Source: Stemphylium vesicarium (lineage: Eukaryota; Ascomycota; Dothideomycetes; Pleosporales; Pleosporaceae). From it: a DNA stretch of 64,000 nt. The stretch's first letter is position 1. Each line of letters starts with the position of its first letter. The DNA is taken from the NCBI GenBank assembly GCA_004380135.1, contig QXCR01000032.1:1-64000 (forward strand). The letters run 5' to 3'. Of the stretch, positions 47,052-59,238 are shown in pieces. The position numbers were made by a program, and so were the translations under genes. A model generated the notes under the pieces. It saw nothing but the letters and a program-made list of their open reading frames with translations, ran no database searches and was not told the DNA's origin.

Positions 47052-49896
47052 ATGTCGTCTTTGCTAAAAAAAAAACCCCCCGTGGAGGACTGTGTCGAAG
47101 TACTAGAGCGTGTCAAGGAAGACTTTGAGCGCCGTCACCCCATTACTACCTAACAGACGGATACTATTGGGATCTTGCAAAGACTTTCAGCACTCATAAG
47201 CCATGTCGAGCAGCTGGAAATCGATTTACGAGACGAAGCATGGATGGTGGGGGTCGTCAAATGTTGCGTCAAGAACCCTCAGCATCTACGACGTCATATC
47301 GGAGGCAAAGCTTCTGAAATTTGATAAGAGCCTTCATGGCAAGCTACGATAACATCCAAAGCGGATTGAGGTGTCCTGTCTGCACGCCAGTCTCTTGAAA
47401 GCGACGTTGGATACTGAAGGATCTAAGACGATCACGACTTCCAGGGTTGAGAACGGAGATTTAGGCGAAGACTTCGAAGTAGTCGAGATCGATCCTACTG
47501 ATGCTATCGATGACTTTAAACGCAAGGCCTTCAGCTAAATTAATGTTGATCCCAAAAAGAGAAAGGCCTAACTCAGCGATATCTTCTCGTTTGATGATGG
47601 CAGCGAACTCGAAGAACTCCGTAATAGCATACAAGGAGCTGGTGAGGTCTTCCAACTTTTTTTTGATAAGAGTGACGTGGAAAGGCCATTGTGGACTTGT
47701 TAGACAACGATGAAATCATTCCAAATACCAAGACAGATCTTGCTCGATATTTGCAATCCGCGGCCGCGCGACGGCAACTAGCCGGAATCCTGAACATGAA
47801 GAGCATAAAGAGTTGGAGCTACAGGAACACAGAGCAAGGCCTACTGATTAAGATATTGTCTGAGGCTTCAGGGGCTTGCCGGGTTCTTCTCGATGAAGGT
47901 GTTGTAGATGTGCTGTTTCTTCGTCTTCTTGCTTCCCGTTGGGGTGCCATATTTAGAGAATGCTTCCGCGACCTAGTGGAAGACTCGTCCATGTTCTGCC
48001 CAACGGCAGTGAAGCAACGAGAAATTTACAGTCGCTCACTATAGCTTGGACTGACCGTCAACCCCCCAGCCCTTAGTTGTGAGATGCCTGAATCCCAGAT
48101 GGGGTTGCAGGCACCACCGCCGCCTCCTCCTTGTTCACCCCGGCCATTCACACCTCCTACGTTCAAGACGTCGTATCACGGAACGAAAAGGAACAATTAT
48201 CTATGCGAGACGATACCTGACCTCTGCATGCCTATGCTTTTCCATCAAACTCTGGATGGTGCACACAGGACTACATGAACGACTCTCTGATGGCGTGCAT
48301 TTCCGCTTGGAAGATGTCTCCTGTCAAGACACCATCGCAACGGGACTTACAATCCAAGATCATCAAGACCCTTGCTGCTGACGGCATGCTGCGGCAAGTC
48401 TTCGACGGTAGCGTATCGGTCTCTGCTTTTCAATTCGATTCGCTTTCCGACTCGCTTCCACACGACACTATCACTATGGTCCTGAAATATCTTGGAGTGC
48501 CTGAGGTGTTTCTTGATTTTTTCCAGCGATTCATTCGTACCAAGCTTCACATGAGAGCATCCCATCATGTCGCAGAGGAACTCATAGTGCGCACATGTGG
48601 GGTACCGGTCAATCATAGTCTTGGCGTCTTCTTCACTGAAGTACTGATGACTTTCCTTGAGCTCGCTGTACGCGAAAAGACGGGTTCTTACATGTACCAC
48701 TTGTACGATCGGTGCTGTTTCGTCGGTACCTGTGATCAGACAACCATGTTTGAGGATGAGCTATCTCGTTTCTCATAGATCATGGGTATGAAGCCGCACA
48801 ATATGTCCTCGGCTGGAATACTGCCAATTAGACTCTTGAGCCTGCATCCGGAAACCTCGCCTTCTGGTCCCAAAATGGTCTTCGAAATCGATTACATTGA
48901 ATTCACTTCCTATACACAGCAGCTGAAGAAGTCTCTTGATGCGTACGAAAGTGTGGTTGATTGGGTACGTGTTTGGAACGATATCTTTGGAACGTATGCA
49001 ACGCATCTCTCAGGCCCTCTCGCTGCTATCTTCGATAATTCGCACGGAAAGCGGTCCGAGACGCACACAAGGCGATCTACTCTTTTACCCTAGGTGCAAG
49101 TAATCTGACCAAACACATGACGTTCATGCTTCAGAAACGGTACAGTAGCGACCTGAAGAAATCGCCGGACGCTTTGGAGCAATTCATTTACTTGACTCAA
49201 CCTCTTGGGGAACTAGATCTCAAGAATCCCTTCTTGACCATTTCACTAGCACGGGATTTTGATAATCTCGTCTCAGCAAGCATCAAGCGCCAAGTTTCCG
49301 CAGAAGATGCATATCATGCAATGACAGCTGAGCAGTGGGCTTCTCGCACCCCCGAGCAGCATCAAGAGAGCCTCGGGAAAATCTTGAAAGGTGACAGCAT
49401 GAGACCGTCATTAAGCCTCAACAGCTTCCAGACCATAGACAGTACCTCTCTGTCAGTCGTTGAATTCAAGACCAAAGAAGACTTTTTCAAGCACCGGGAA
49501 AGCGCACTCTTCCCTTTCTCATACGTCATGCCTTTTGTGTAGTTTTCCGATATTCCTAACACAGCTCAACTATACCGATGTCTTCTGGGGAAGACCATGG
49601 ACTGACCAGAGGAGAGCCGCAAAGCTAGGCACCAGATCTACCGTCTTGGTGAGCGTTACGGTTTGGACGATTCAATCGACCTCACTCAGGAAAACACCTG
49701 GACGCTTAATTTGTATGCTGACGAGTGCTTTGAGCGATATGGTACCCTGGAGGTCTGGTGGACCAAAGGTCTTCCAGTCGAGATATACAATGAATTTGAG
49801 GTCACACAGTGCACTTCACTGAAGATCTTTGAGGAAGGTCTTCACTGTACTCCGTTTGCGAAAAAGGGACAGGAACGGGTTTTCGGATTGCAGTAA
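47052..49896 (+). pseudogene. rvt: Cellular reverse-transcriptase-related gene (rvt), decayed
   Basis: Successive plus-strand pieces match, in order, the fungal rvt genes, single-copy reverse-transcriptase relatives that are not transposons. A run of ten A at 47067-47076 throws the frame just after the ATG. Then: DLARYLQSAAARRQLAG...LLDEGVVDVLFLRLLASRW (47691-48044); a proline-rich linker; LPHDTITMVLKYLGVPEVFL, CGVPVNHSLGVFFTEVLM and YHLYDRCCFVG (48275-48778); MGMKPHNMSSAGILP (48782 on) and VVDWVRVWNDIFG; LGELDLKNPFLTIS (49117 on); and ENTWTLNLYADECFERYGTL (49663-49896). In active RTs the block at YDRCC has two adjacent aspartates; here the second is arginine. Several stops and frame changes separate the pieces. 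Assignment is from memory of the family and is confident; the whole is not translatable. Confidence 0.78.
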
Positions 49897-50063
49897 GAAA
49901 TTTGATGGAGGGAATATGCTTTTTCTTCTTCTTGCACGGCCCTGCCTGTGGCTAGTTCCTACCAGAATCACCATCCGTTTTGTCACATCATGTTTCCAGA
50001 GAATCTTCCTGAAGAATTGCAACACAGAAGTGTGACTCTCTTACCTTCGTGGTACAGTTACAT

Positions 50064-51454
50064 CTATGCTAGAAGTTTATAACTGATGACTTGAACTTGA
50101 CAATCCGCGCCCATCAGATTCAGTGTGCGCCCATCTGCAGAAACGAATACCAGTAAGTCCGAATCTTGTGTAGAAGCTTGCACTTGGGAGATCCCCTCAT
50201 TGCCTTTCTCCCATCCACTGACAACGACAGACTCGATCAGCGGGCACCAATTGCCTTTCAGAGTGCGCAGTTTACGCAAGCAGCCCATATCCAGCTCCGC
50301 AAAACGACAGAATTGCAGCTCTAGCGAGATTAGGGTCTCTGGGAGATCACGAACCCTGACAAGTTTTTCAAACTCAATAGTCAGATGCGATAAGCATTCA
50401 AAGTCTCGCATGGGTGGATAAGTAAAGTAGCAGTCTTCCACACTCTCACCAGTCTCTACCAACTCTTCTCGAAGCTCTGGATCACCGAGTTCATAATAGT
50501 GGTGAAAGTCAAGTCGTAATGTTTTGAGTGTGTTGCGGTGGGTCGCGAGTAACGCGCGTACCAGATCTCGTGGGGTAACCAGAGGCTCGTAGCCAACTTC
50601 CGAAATTGAGAAATTGTGTCGAACTGGATGGGGTAACAGGAAACTGAGATGCTCCAAATGCGTGCAAGTGTCTAGTAATTGCCTCATCGTTGACAATGGT
50701 CCCATACTCCAGAACAGCTCGACAGTTGAATGTGACAAAATGTTGGTTGCGGGAGGACCATCAGGTGTGTATGGTCCCGCATTAATCGTGGAAAATGTCT
50801 CAAATGAAGGATATTGCAGGAACGGTATGTAGTTTTCGATGTTGACTGGTCCAAGCTCGTACTGCTTTACGCTGGAAATGCTTTGTTAGCTATAATCTCG
50901 TCCGTATGTGTCTCAACAACGCACAAGTGAAAGGTGTTCAGCTTAGCAAGTATCGAGCGACTGGCTTGAAGCTGATGAAGCCTCTTCACGAAGCCACTTG
51001 GCTGTTCCCCCCTCGCCGTAATTTCAAGATGTTTGAGAGTTGGAAGCCTTGCGAGGATTTCAGTGGCGAGCGGGTAGCGGCAAAATTCGGGCTCCATTTC
51101 CAACCCAAGACCATGTAGCACCCTCGAGATCTCCACGACTATTGCATCTTTGCCAACGTTGGGCGGCCTAAAGCTAGCCAAGAGATCGTTTCTCAAGGTA
51201 AACTCATGCACTTTCTGCGCCAACGAAGGATGCTCTAAAATAGTGCGGAAGAAATTCTTCGAAGGCCTCAAAGGCTCCCCTCCTGGCTCTTTTATTTGTA
51301 CGCATGTGTAAAGAGCCGGCCGCGCAATGTCGCATAGCAATCTCGAGGTGAGGCAAAGATGAAGCAGTGCTCTGACGTCGGATGGATGCCGTGTCGTGAG
51401 GAAAAAAATGACATTGAGAAGAAGTTCACTGGGGAGTTCGGTGAGTTTGGCCAT
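50064..51454 (-). CDS. F-box-type protein with leucine-rich repeat-like body
   Basis: Two exons, 51454-50925 and 50871-50064, joined over a 53-bp intron (GTGCGT, branch GCTAAC, TTCCAG), give 445 residues. The start MAKLTELPSELLLNVIFFL is an F-box-like helix pair, the part that in fungal F-box proteins binds Skp1. The rest has spaced leucines (LPTLKHLEIT, LKTLRLDFHHYY, LISLELQFCRFAELD) resembling irregular leucine-rich repeats. Such proteins usually select substrates for SCF ubiquitin ligases. It is the one intact accessory gene between the rvt pseudogene and the oxidase. The frame join is supported by restored sense across the intron. Confidence 0.82.
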
Positions 51455-52369
51455 GCTTCCGTTGTGGAAAGAGAGTGAGCGATTTGGACAATATAATAGA
51501 CAGTAGCGACGTCATCGACGTAAAATCGCTCTCTGGCTTTGATTTGAGCCTACCACGACTATATATAATGCTTGACCTTCTATGGCTCCTCGACTATGTA
51601 TACATGGTGGTATAAAGTAGCCCGCGCGTTACAAGGGCAATAAAAGGGCGGTATGGAGGCGTTATAAGGGCGTTGTCAGGATGTTAGTGCCGATAAGGGG
51701 AACAAGGGCGAACCCCGCGGAGCTAGTCGCCGGCTCGCACTAGCGTGGCCATCTACGCATACCTCGGAGCCGACGAGACGTTACATTCCCACGGAGGATT
51801 CGACCTACACCGCATAGTTGAGGCAGACTTTTCGCCGCAGAAGTGTAGGCCCGGCGGTAATTGCACAATCTTAGTTTCACCGTTATTGCCAAGCTGGCTC
51901 GCGGTATTGGTACGTATTGAAAAGATCGACAGGCATTGTGTTTTGCGGCTCTTATTACTGCACAAGAACTCATCAAAATGGTGCACTGATGGTGCGAGGG
52001 ACTTACACGCCTAGTAAAATTGATGGTAGTTTCGTGCGCGACGGCTGGGATATCTACGCTACTTATGCGGCACGGGAGGCTCATGGCGGGATCGCGCGCT
52101 GCTAACCGTAATCACAACGGACTCCTTCCTCTCTCAGCGGTATGAGGATTGAGATCCCTACACCAACCTCAATCTATCGAATTTCCCCACGCTGCTGGCT
52201 TCAGCACTTGCATTAGTTGTATCTTCCGGGAATTATATACATAGGAGGCGACATGGCTGCTCCTCCACCAAAGGCTTGTTTGTGGCCGAAAAGAGCGTGT
52301 TCAGGACATAATTACTTTAGCAGTTCTTCGTCCGCTCATTTTGGTCTCCGGTATAGACGCAAGTTGACG
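51455..52369. other. Intergenic region with AAGGGC-containing repeats
   Basis: The first part is the promoter of the minus-strand F-box gene. At 51625-51715 AAGGGC occurs several times, twice as GCGTTAxAAGGGC. The stretch 51740-52130 is G/C-rich with ORFs on both strands that read like no known protein. It could be an old repeat. The last 200 bp lead into the FAD oxidase. Confidence 0.45.
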
Positions 52370-54077
52370 ATGAAAGGCCTCAAGCTCACCGTCCTGGTGT
52401 CGTTGGCCGTGTCGCAGGAATTCGAGCCACGTGATTTCAAAATCACCGAAGCTCTTATCTCGCACGGTGTCGACGTTTCGGCTTTACCCCGACTATCTGA
52501 TCTTTCTAGCAGGTCATCAGGTCTTGGATGCGATATTGCGGTACGCATTGCGTTCTGGTAGTCACATAAAAATAGCTAATTTGGTCCTCAGTGCTCGTCA
52601 CTCGAAACGCTTTATGGAAGCCAAGCAGTCGAATTCCGCAATGAAACTGGCTACTCTGCATTCACATCGGCATTCTGGTCGGGAATCTCTGCTGAGGTGC
52701 GACCTTATTGTGTCTACAAGCCTTCCAGTCCGGCAGCAGTATCGGTCATGGTCCTTTTGTCGCGACTCTCTCAATGCCCGTTCGCTGTCAAGTCCGGTGG
52801 TCATAGCGCATTCACGGGTGCGGCAACAATCGAATGCGGCATCACAGTGTCTTTCGAGAACATGAAGGGCATTGAGCTTTCGCAAGACAAGAAGACTGTC
52901 GCGGTGCAGCCGGGCAACAACTGGGGAGACGTTCTCACGTCGCTCTCGACTACGGGAGTGACTGCCGTTGCAGGCCGCATTGGTGATCTCGGTGTTGGCG
53001 GCCTCACACTTGGTGGTGGTATCTCATTCATTTCCAATGAGTATGGTTTGGCCTGCGACAACGTTGCCAGCTTCGATGTAAGTTTCATCCTCTCATGATG
53101 AGAAGAATGCAGATTGACTTCCCAAGGTCGTCACTGCAAGCGGCATTGTAGTCACAGCAAGCCCAAAGCACTTCCCAGACCTATACTGGGCGCTCCGCGG
53201 CGGCGGTAACAACTTCGGCATTGTGACCAGTTTCAACCTGATGACCAAGCCTCTCGACAACGACCAGATCTGGGGTGGAACACGGACTTTCACCGAAGAT
53301 GTCTTCCCAGATGTAGTCAAAGCATGGATCGACCTCACGCTGAACTCCGCGCAAGATCCCAAAGCAGGAAGCTGGATTGCGTGGATGAACGCTGGCGCAA
53401 AGATAGCATCTACCGAACTTTGGTACGGAGCGCCGGATGGCAATGCCTCGGACATTCTCGCACCCTTTTATAACATCGCTGCCGTTTCCGACAGCACCAA
53501 AACTCGGGGCCATGCGTCATACGTCGTGGATAATGAAGAGTCCAATACGTACGGTCTTCGTGAGATCTTCTACGATGTCACGGTCGAGGCCTCATACGAA
53601 ATCGCACAACGATCCGTCGACATCTTCTTTGATGCGATAGGCGAACTCTCGTCCGTCGAGGGCGCATTCCCTGTCCTCATCTGGCAGCACATCACCGATG
53701 GTTCGCTCCAGGGCAGCACCCGAAACGGCGGCAATGCAATTGGCTTCGATGCCGACGGCAGCCCCATCCACATCATCCAATTGGCCTGTTCATGGAACGA
53801 CGTTGAAGACGACGAAACAGTTTACAAGGTCATGTCCGGCATCATGAAGGCTATCAAGGCGGATTCGGAAGAGCTGGGTGTGCAGAATGACTGGGTGTAC
53901 ATGAACTATGCCGCCATGTTTCAGGATGTGATTGCGAGTTACGGGGAGGATAGTAAGAGCAAGTTGAAGACGATTGCGCAGAAGTATGATCCGAGAGAAG
54001 TGTTCCAGAAACTACAGCCTGGGTACTTCAAGTTGGACCGGGCGCCGGTGCCAGATGCGCGATACTTCTCGTACTAG
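52370..54077 (+). CDS. FAD-linked oxidase, berberine-bridge-enzyme type
   Basis: Three exons, 52370-52540, 52592-53077 and 53127-54077, with introns of 51 and 49 bp, give 535 residues. The N-terminus (MKGLKLTVLVSLAVSQ) is a short hydrophobic leader, so secretion is likely. The FAD-binding PCMH domain includes CPFAVKSGGHSAFTGAA, whose histidine is the usual covalent FAD link, then VAVQPGNNWGDV and LGVGGLTLGGGISF. The C-terminal BBE segment reads YMNYAAMF and KYDPREVFQKLQPGYFKL. Such enzymes oxidise sugars or small molecules and are common in fungal secondary metabolism, but no biosynthetic backbone gene lies in this window. The joins restore family text, and the gene looks intact. Confidence 0.92.
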
Positions 54078-54521
54078 TTAGGGCAGTGACGACTCGTGCC
54101 TGCTTTCAGGCCAATATAATCAATACATTCGTATCGCGACGATGTTGCAGTAGCATTCAATTTTAGATTGCCTCGTTTTCGGTGAGCCATGCGTTCACAT
54201 GTTTCGTTGCATTCGCGGAAGGCTCCTTCACTTCTATCTCGACATCACAATGGTACCATCATGTGCTAATACCTAGGTATGATTGAGACATGGTTTCAAT
54301 ATATGTTTTCTTACCAACTAAACCAGATTTAGATTGAAATAAATCTTTATTTTTAATCCTGCACAGACTTCCTCCGACTAGACTTGACTACAACCGCATC
54401 GTAGTACGAATGATTACTCGTTCATCGTGTCGTTTGGGCGGAACTCAGTGGGAAGACGCGCGGCCGCCCAGGATGTTTCGCGTATTGGGATTGAATAGAA
54501 AAAAGGTCCTGTCCATCGACT
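54078..54521. other. Intergenic region, no gene seen
   Basis: AT-rich in its middle (54280-54360). It lies between the convergent ends of the oxidase and the pseudogene on the other strand. Confidence 0.5.
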
Positions 54522-55772
54522 TCAAAAACGCCTTCCAATATAGATTTGCGATGAGCTTCCCAGGCCTCTTTTGGTTTGCCACAAATCAACGCATGTTTCC
54601 ACGCGCAATTTGGGCCGTGACTGCAAATGATCCACTAGACCTCGCACATGACATTCTGGCATCGCCATGGACCTCTTGTCTTCCTTTATCTTGATGCTAC
54701 GAGGGTTCAGTCGATGGCTCGTGTGTAACTGATGGAGAAAGCGGACCGCTTGGGAGATAGCTGACTGGAAGTACCTCAAATCAAAGCGCTCTTCGCCGAC
54801 CCCGTTCCATATTAGTGGTGATTGAAACGCATAGATTTGCCGTAAGTGCGATAGTTGTTCATTCGTAGGCATGATCCAAGACCGCCATTTTGTATCGATA
54901 ATTGTAGAGGCAATTGTAGCGAGAGCCTTGCCAGTCAGTCTCTCGCATTTGACTGATTCGCGACCATGGCGGTTGTGGATATATGTAAACATTCCAGAGC
55001 GAAATCCCACACCACATCGCTGGCTTCTCGGGACCGTGTCGAAACCATAGAGCTCACTTTGATTCGTTGACTGCAGATAACCTAGTGCGGTCAAAATGCA
55101 GCTTCGTGTCCGCAGTCGTTCTGCTAAGTCGTGTTGCGATGCTAAAGCTACCAGACTGTGTTATAGTACTTCGCGGCCGTAGCAGGTGAGCGACAGTGGA
55201 TTTCCGATAACGGCCAAAAGAGGAACGTATACATTGTTCCCTGAGCATTCCATTATTTTCTCTAGAATGGAGCAATATCGCTGGAGGGATGTCCCTCGCG
55301 GATATGACTGGCTATTCGTGAGGTTCCTGTAATGTTCGTCAAAATCAACCTATTCAAGGTTGCGAAGTTTCGACGCGTAGACGAACTTACCATATGCTGA
55401 GGCTGCTATCGCAAATGCCTCTTCCTGCATGAAATGCAGTCGATCGAGCAAGAAGTCAACCCTCCCCGCCGGTTCTCAATTTGATCAAATATCGCCATCA
55501 TCTGATGTCGTATTTTCTTGGTGGTAAGGCCTGAAAACCACCTGATTCGCGAGAAGAGGCAAGGCGCATGTCGCTTCAGCAACCATCCGGCAGGCGCGCA
55601 TCAAGCTGAGTTCGATAGCGTCGCCGTTGGAACAGCAGGTCTGGTTAGTCTCAGAGCAATGGGCGTATCCATCAATTTTTTGGAAATGGTGGAAGTAAAC
55701 TTCATCGCGAAGTTCGCGGGAGAGGCTGAGAAGGCGCGACTGCTGCTGGTGCGCCACGGGTGTTGTTGCCAT
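54522..55772 (-). pseudogene. LPREL-type family member, copy 2, broken
   Basis: Starts at an ATG at 55772. The opening SRLLSLSRELRDEVYFHHF is the F-box-like N-terminus of a fungal family with a LPRELRDEIY consensus. After TGA the frame can be followed through an intron-like gap (GTAAGT...TTACAG) and two in-frame stops, TAG and TAA where glutamine fits, into the 190-codon tail at 55094-54522 (FDLRYFQSAISQAVRFL, MPECHVRGLV, CVDLW). The tail is clearly paralogous to that of the neighbouring copy at 56263-58025. Not translatable as a whole. Confidence 0.65.
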
Positions 55773-56262
55773 AGTGTGGTGGTGACTGCAATACGAAGTG
55801 TGAGGGGAGGAATATTGGAGGGAAGAGGTGGCATTTATAGGAGGAGTCGAGGCCACGTTTTGCGTTCATTATTTGGTTCACGCGCGCTTAGTATCAGGCA
55901 CCCACGGTGCGAAAGTCTTGCGGCGGATCCAGGGTCTTGGTTTCGTCATGAGGTTAGCCAAACCAAATCTTTCTAGTGTTGAACATATTCACGGTAAAGT
56001 GCGCATTGAAGGAGGGGAGGAGTAGGATGTTGGTAGCGGTTTGTCTAATGCAGTTATTTCTTCACGTGCTAAGTCAAATCACCACTTATTACAGCGTTGG
56101 CGGTTTACAAAAACATGATGTGAGTATGAGAATTTGCACATCACAGTGAGGTTTGACCAAGATATTGGACTCCTTTTATGCTCCAGTACTATCATTACTG
56201 GTGTATTTTGCAGTATACGAACCCCGGTCGAAAGAAACCAAAGCTTGATGTGACAGCATCTA
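55773..56262. other. Spacer between paired pseudogenes
   Basis: Holds the old promoter of copy 2 and the 3' flank of copy 1. No gene. Confidence 0.45.
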
Positions 56263-58025
56263 CTAGTTCAACAGTGAATAATCTACATAGTGTTTCTGTA
56301 TGGCTTCGAAGTCCACCTCCGAGGTATCCAGCTGGCCGACGAACAAAGCATCTTCGTATGCTTGCCAAGCAGGGGCTGGCTGGCCTGTGTGCGCAGACCC
56401 GAAGCGTGCAATCTCATTCTCCAAGTCATCCAGAGTTCCCATATCGCATGGGAAGTGTACTATAGGATTTCGGGAGGTGATGCAGCGTAGTACAGCTTCG
56501 ACAATTGCGATACCATAGTGAAATATATCGTTCGTCCCACGCGCACTGCAAAACTGTTCGACGAGTAAGGTTTTTTCGATCCCGTCTGAGAACTCCCTAG
56601 CCAGGTGTAAAGCAGCCCATGATCTAACCTGATCCCAGATATATTGAGCTGTGTTGGTTGGTGCTTCTAAATGCAGGCTATATGCAGAGGGTGCAATGTC
56701 GGTATGTCGCAAGCTCATCGCTTCAAATATCTATTGGAAGGTTGACCTCAGGCAAGTTTGAAAATGTGGAACGGACCACCAGCCGGCTTGAACCCAAGCA
56801 ATAACTCCTGATATCATGAAAGCAAGGGTGCTATAGTCGCTTGTGAATCTGTTGTTTCGTCAGCCAATACAAATTCAGATGCCTGCTTGATCAGGACCTA
56901 CGTTGCGTTCCACATGTCAATGCGGTATTCTATGCACATTTCAGAAAACCTTTTTAAGAAAGGTCCTAGCCCATGAGCATGACATTCGGGACGAGCACAG
57001 CTTCGGTGGTCCTCTCTAATGACCAGCTGACGCAAGCGAATCAGATCTGCTTCTTGGAGGGTAGCAAGAAGGCAAATAGCTTGTGAGGCGGCGGATTGGT
57101 AAAACTTCAGAGGCTTCAAGCGACTCAGACGCAATGTCGAATATTACCTTGATCTATCGTATACCTTGTGCATACTGGAGAGTTGGAATTCAGCAGGCAC
57201 TGTCCAGGGGTTCGACTCCATTGGGCTCATCAACGAGGGGACCTGCCCCCAATCAGCCTGCATCGTCCATAAAGATGGATTGCGCGACATCAGGTATGTG
57301 ATCAGAAAAAGGCCCACGCGCGTAGTTTCCAGATAGTCGAGCACCTTTGCGATCCAAGCATGCAATGGCAATGGCCACATAAGGTTAAATCTAGGAGCTA
57401 GAGAGTCAAGCGTGTATTGTGCTACTTGGCAGTCCCGGTATACCACAGCGAATGGGCTCGTAGGTATGTTCCGGTAGTCTTCCCTGGGATTCTCGGACTG
57501 GATTATATCTTGTAAGGTATTTGCCGTAATGCTGGAGGAATATTGGTGGCGCACATCGACCGCAATTTCCTCGGTTCCTTCACGGTACGATTAGATAACG
57601 TTTTCACAAAAAGAAAAACGGCTAGAGAAGAGTCAAGGAGCGTAGTCGTACCGATTTTGGAGTATATTTCTGGAAATTCTGAGGCTTTCCAGTCCGGCAA
57701 GTGACTTGAGGTACACGTCGTATCGGCCAGCTTTAGAAAACATCGGAGTCGCAATGTCGTCCCGGGGGTATGGACGAGGCTCTAGACTAGTTTGGAACAT
57801 GATAGAGTTGACTTTAAAATGTAGGTCCTTCGTCTCGTGTGCGATTTGCTTGCAGCTGTACATGAGTGCACGATCAATGATACTGCCGTTTGATGATCGC
57901 AATGTATTCGTAGCAGAATGATGATGGTAGCTTCCATCGCTGAGTACATAGTAGCGGTATATCTCGTCTCGAAGCTCGCGCGGCAGTTCGAGCAGACGGC
58001 ATCTATTTCGATCGGGAGCGGCCAT
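56263..58025 (-). pseudogene. LPREL-type family member, copy 1, probably broken
   Basis: The ATG at 58025 opens MAAPDRNRCRLLELPRELRDEIYRYYV, a better-kept version of the neighbour's start. Further exons read YRNIPTSPFAVVYRDCQVAQY (57554-57144) and, after an intron (GTATAC...TGAAG), FYQSAASQAICLLATLQ with RPECHAHGLG (57134-56898). After another intron the frame meets TAG at 56731-56733, where CAG would join STFQ to IFEAMSLRH, and goes on to 56263. The join near 57600 could not be made in frame, so there may be a second lesion. Paralogous to copy 2. Role unknown; an adaptor function is only a guess from the N-terminus. Confidence 0.6.
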
Positions 58026-58421
58026 GGTGTTGATTTGTGTAGGCAAAGGAAGAAGGTTCAGAAGGTTAGAAAGTCAACATGATATACGCTGCGTAGACAA
58101 AGCCATGTCGCTTTTCTTGTGCCACAGCCAGGCGGGAGCCACAGCAAGGCAGCCGCGTTACCGGAGTTCGACATAGGAACCACGGAAATGAATCTTCAAT
58201 CTGTATTATGTTACATCATCCGCGCCAAACATTCGCAGAACACGTCGCAGAAATCAAAATTCTGAAGGCGGATGCCTGATCGCTCCACATCAGGGGCGCG
58301 TGTCGCATGCATTTTTCTTTACATCGCAATGGGCGCCGCAGTCGGACGACGTTGTTGCCGAGAACCCGTGTATGCTGCTACCGCAACACATATAGTACAC
58401 ATATACAGTCTAAGGCCGCGC
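58026..58421. other. Intergenic region, no gene seen
   Basis: Lies between the LPREL-type copy and the 3' end of the ribosomal protein gene. It marks the change back from accessory to core genes. Confidence 0.5.
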
Positions 58422-59238
58422 TTATTTGCCTCCCATCCGCTTGGGCTTAATCTTGATCGTCTCTCCGTTGATGAAAATACCCTTGCCCTTGTACGGCTCT
58501 GGTCTCCTCCACGCCTTGATGTTCGCTGCGAATTGCATGACCACCTCTTTCTCCGGTCCCTCCAATAGTAAACGTGTCGGCTGCGGTGTGCTTGCGGTGA
58601 CGCCTTTCGGTATGCCCAGCTCGACTGGGTGAGAGTATCCAACTTTCAGGTTGACGAACTTCTGGCCGGGAAATTCTGATTTGACCGTGGTCGCGCTATC
58701 TTCGACTGAGGCACGGAAACCGACACCGACGAAACGGAGAATGGCGCTGTGGCCTTCGCTAACGCCGAGGATGTGGTTTTGGAGGTATGCGCGGGTGGTG
58801 CCTTGTTCGGGGTTAGCAAACAATGTAGCCTGGAAAGATTGCGACGTCAATACCCCACATAGCCTTTTGCTTCGCATCGGTCTTATCCTCGATTGTTAAT
58901 GTCGGTCCATTGGGGTTCGCGTCCTGGTCGATGTTGACGTATGATGGGACATCCATAGAAAGCTCGCCAAGGGGTCCTTTGATATGTACGGTCGACATAG
59001 CCTGCACACGTGACCCTCTATCCCTCCCTGAAGGCGTAATCACCTTGAATGTGACGCCCTGAGGCACTGAGAGCGGTGCCGACCCGATCTTCGATTGGCA
59101 TGATGCCGTACTGGTAAAGGTCCGGCGCCGTGTCGATCTCGAGAATGCGGGCAATAGAAACGTCGGTATGGTTTCGGCGGACCGATTTGATGCTGTGGCC
59201 AGATTTTGGGCGCACCGTTGTCTTATTGGGGCGAACAT
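58422..59238 (-). CDS. mrpl6: Mitochondrial large-subunit ribosomal protein uL6m
   Basis: Two exons, 59238-58854 and 58801-58422, joined over a 52-bp intron (GTATTG...ACAAG), give 254 residues. The N-terminus (MFAPIRQRCAQNLATASNRS, later RSTRRRTFTSTAS) is a mitochondrial presequence. The uL6 fold follows with VHIKGPLGELSMDVP in the first repeat and GVGFRASVED, VNLKVGYSHPVELGIPKGV in the second; the end PEPYKGKGI and IKIKPKRMGGK is the classic L6 signature and tail. The protein lies near the sarcin-ricin loop of the mitoribosome. It is divergent from KAR5. Confidence 0.95.

Noticed and set aside
53093..53780. Several minus-strand ORFs over the FAD oxidase
   Set aside because: Antisense to a well-supported three-exon gene and without family features.
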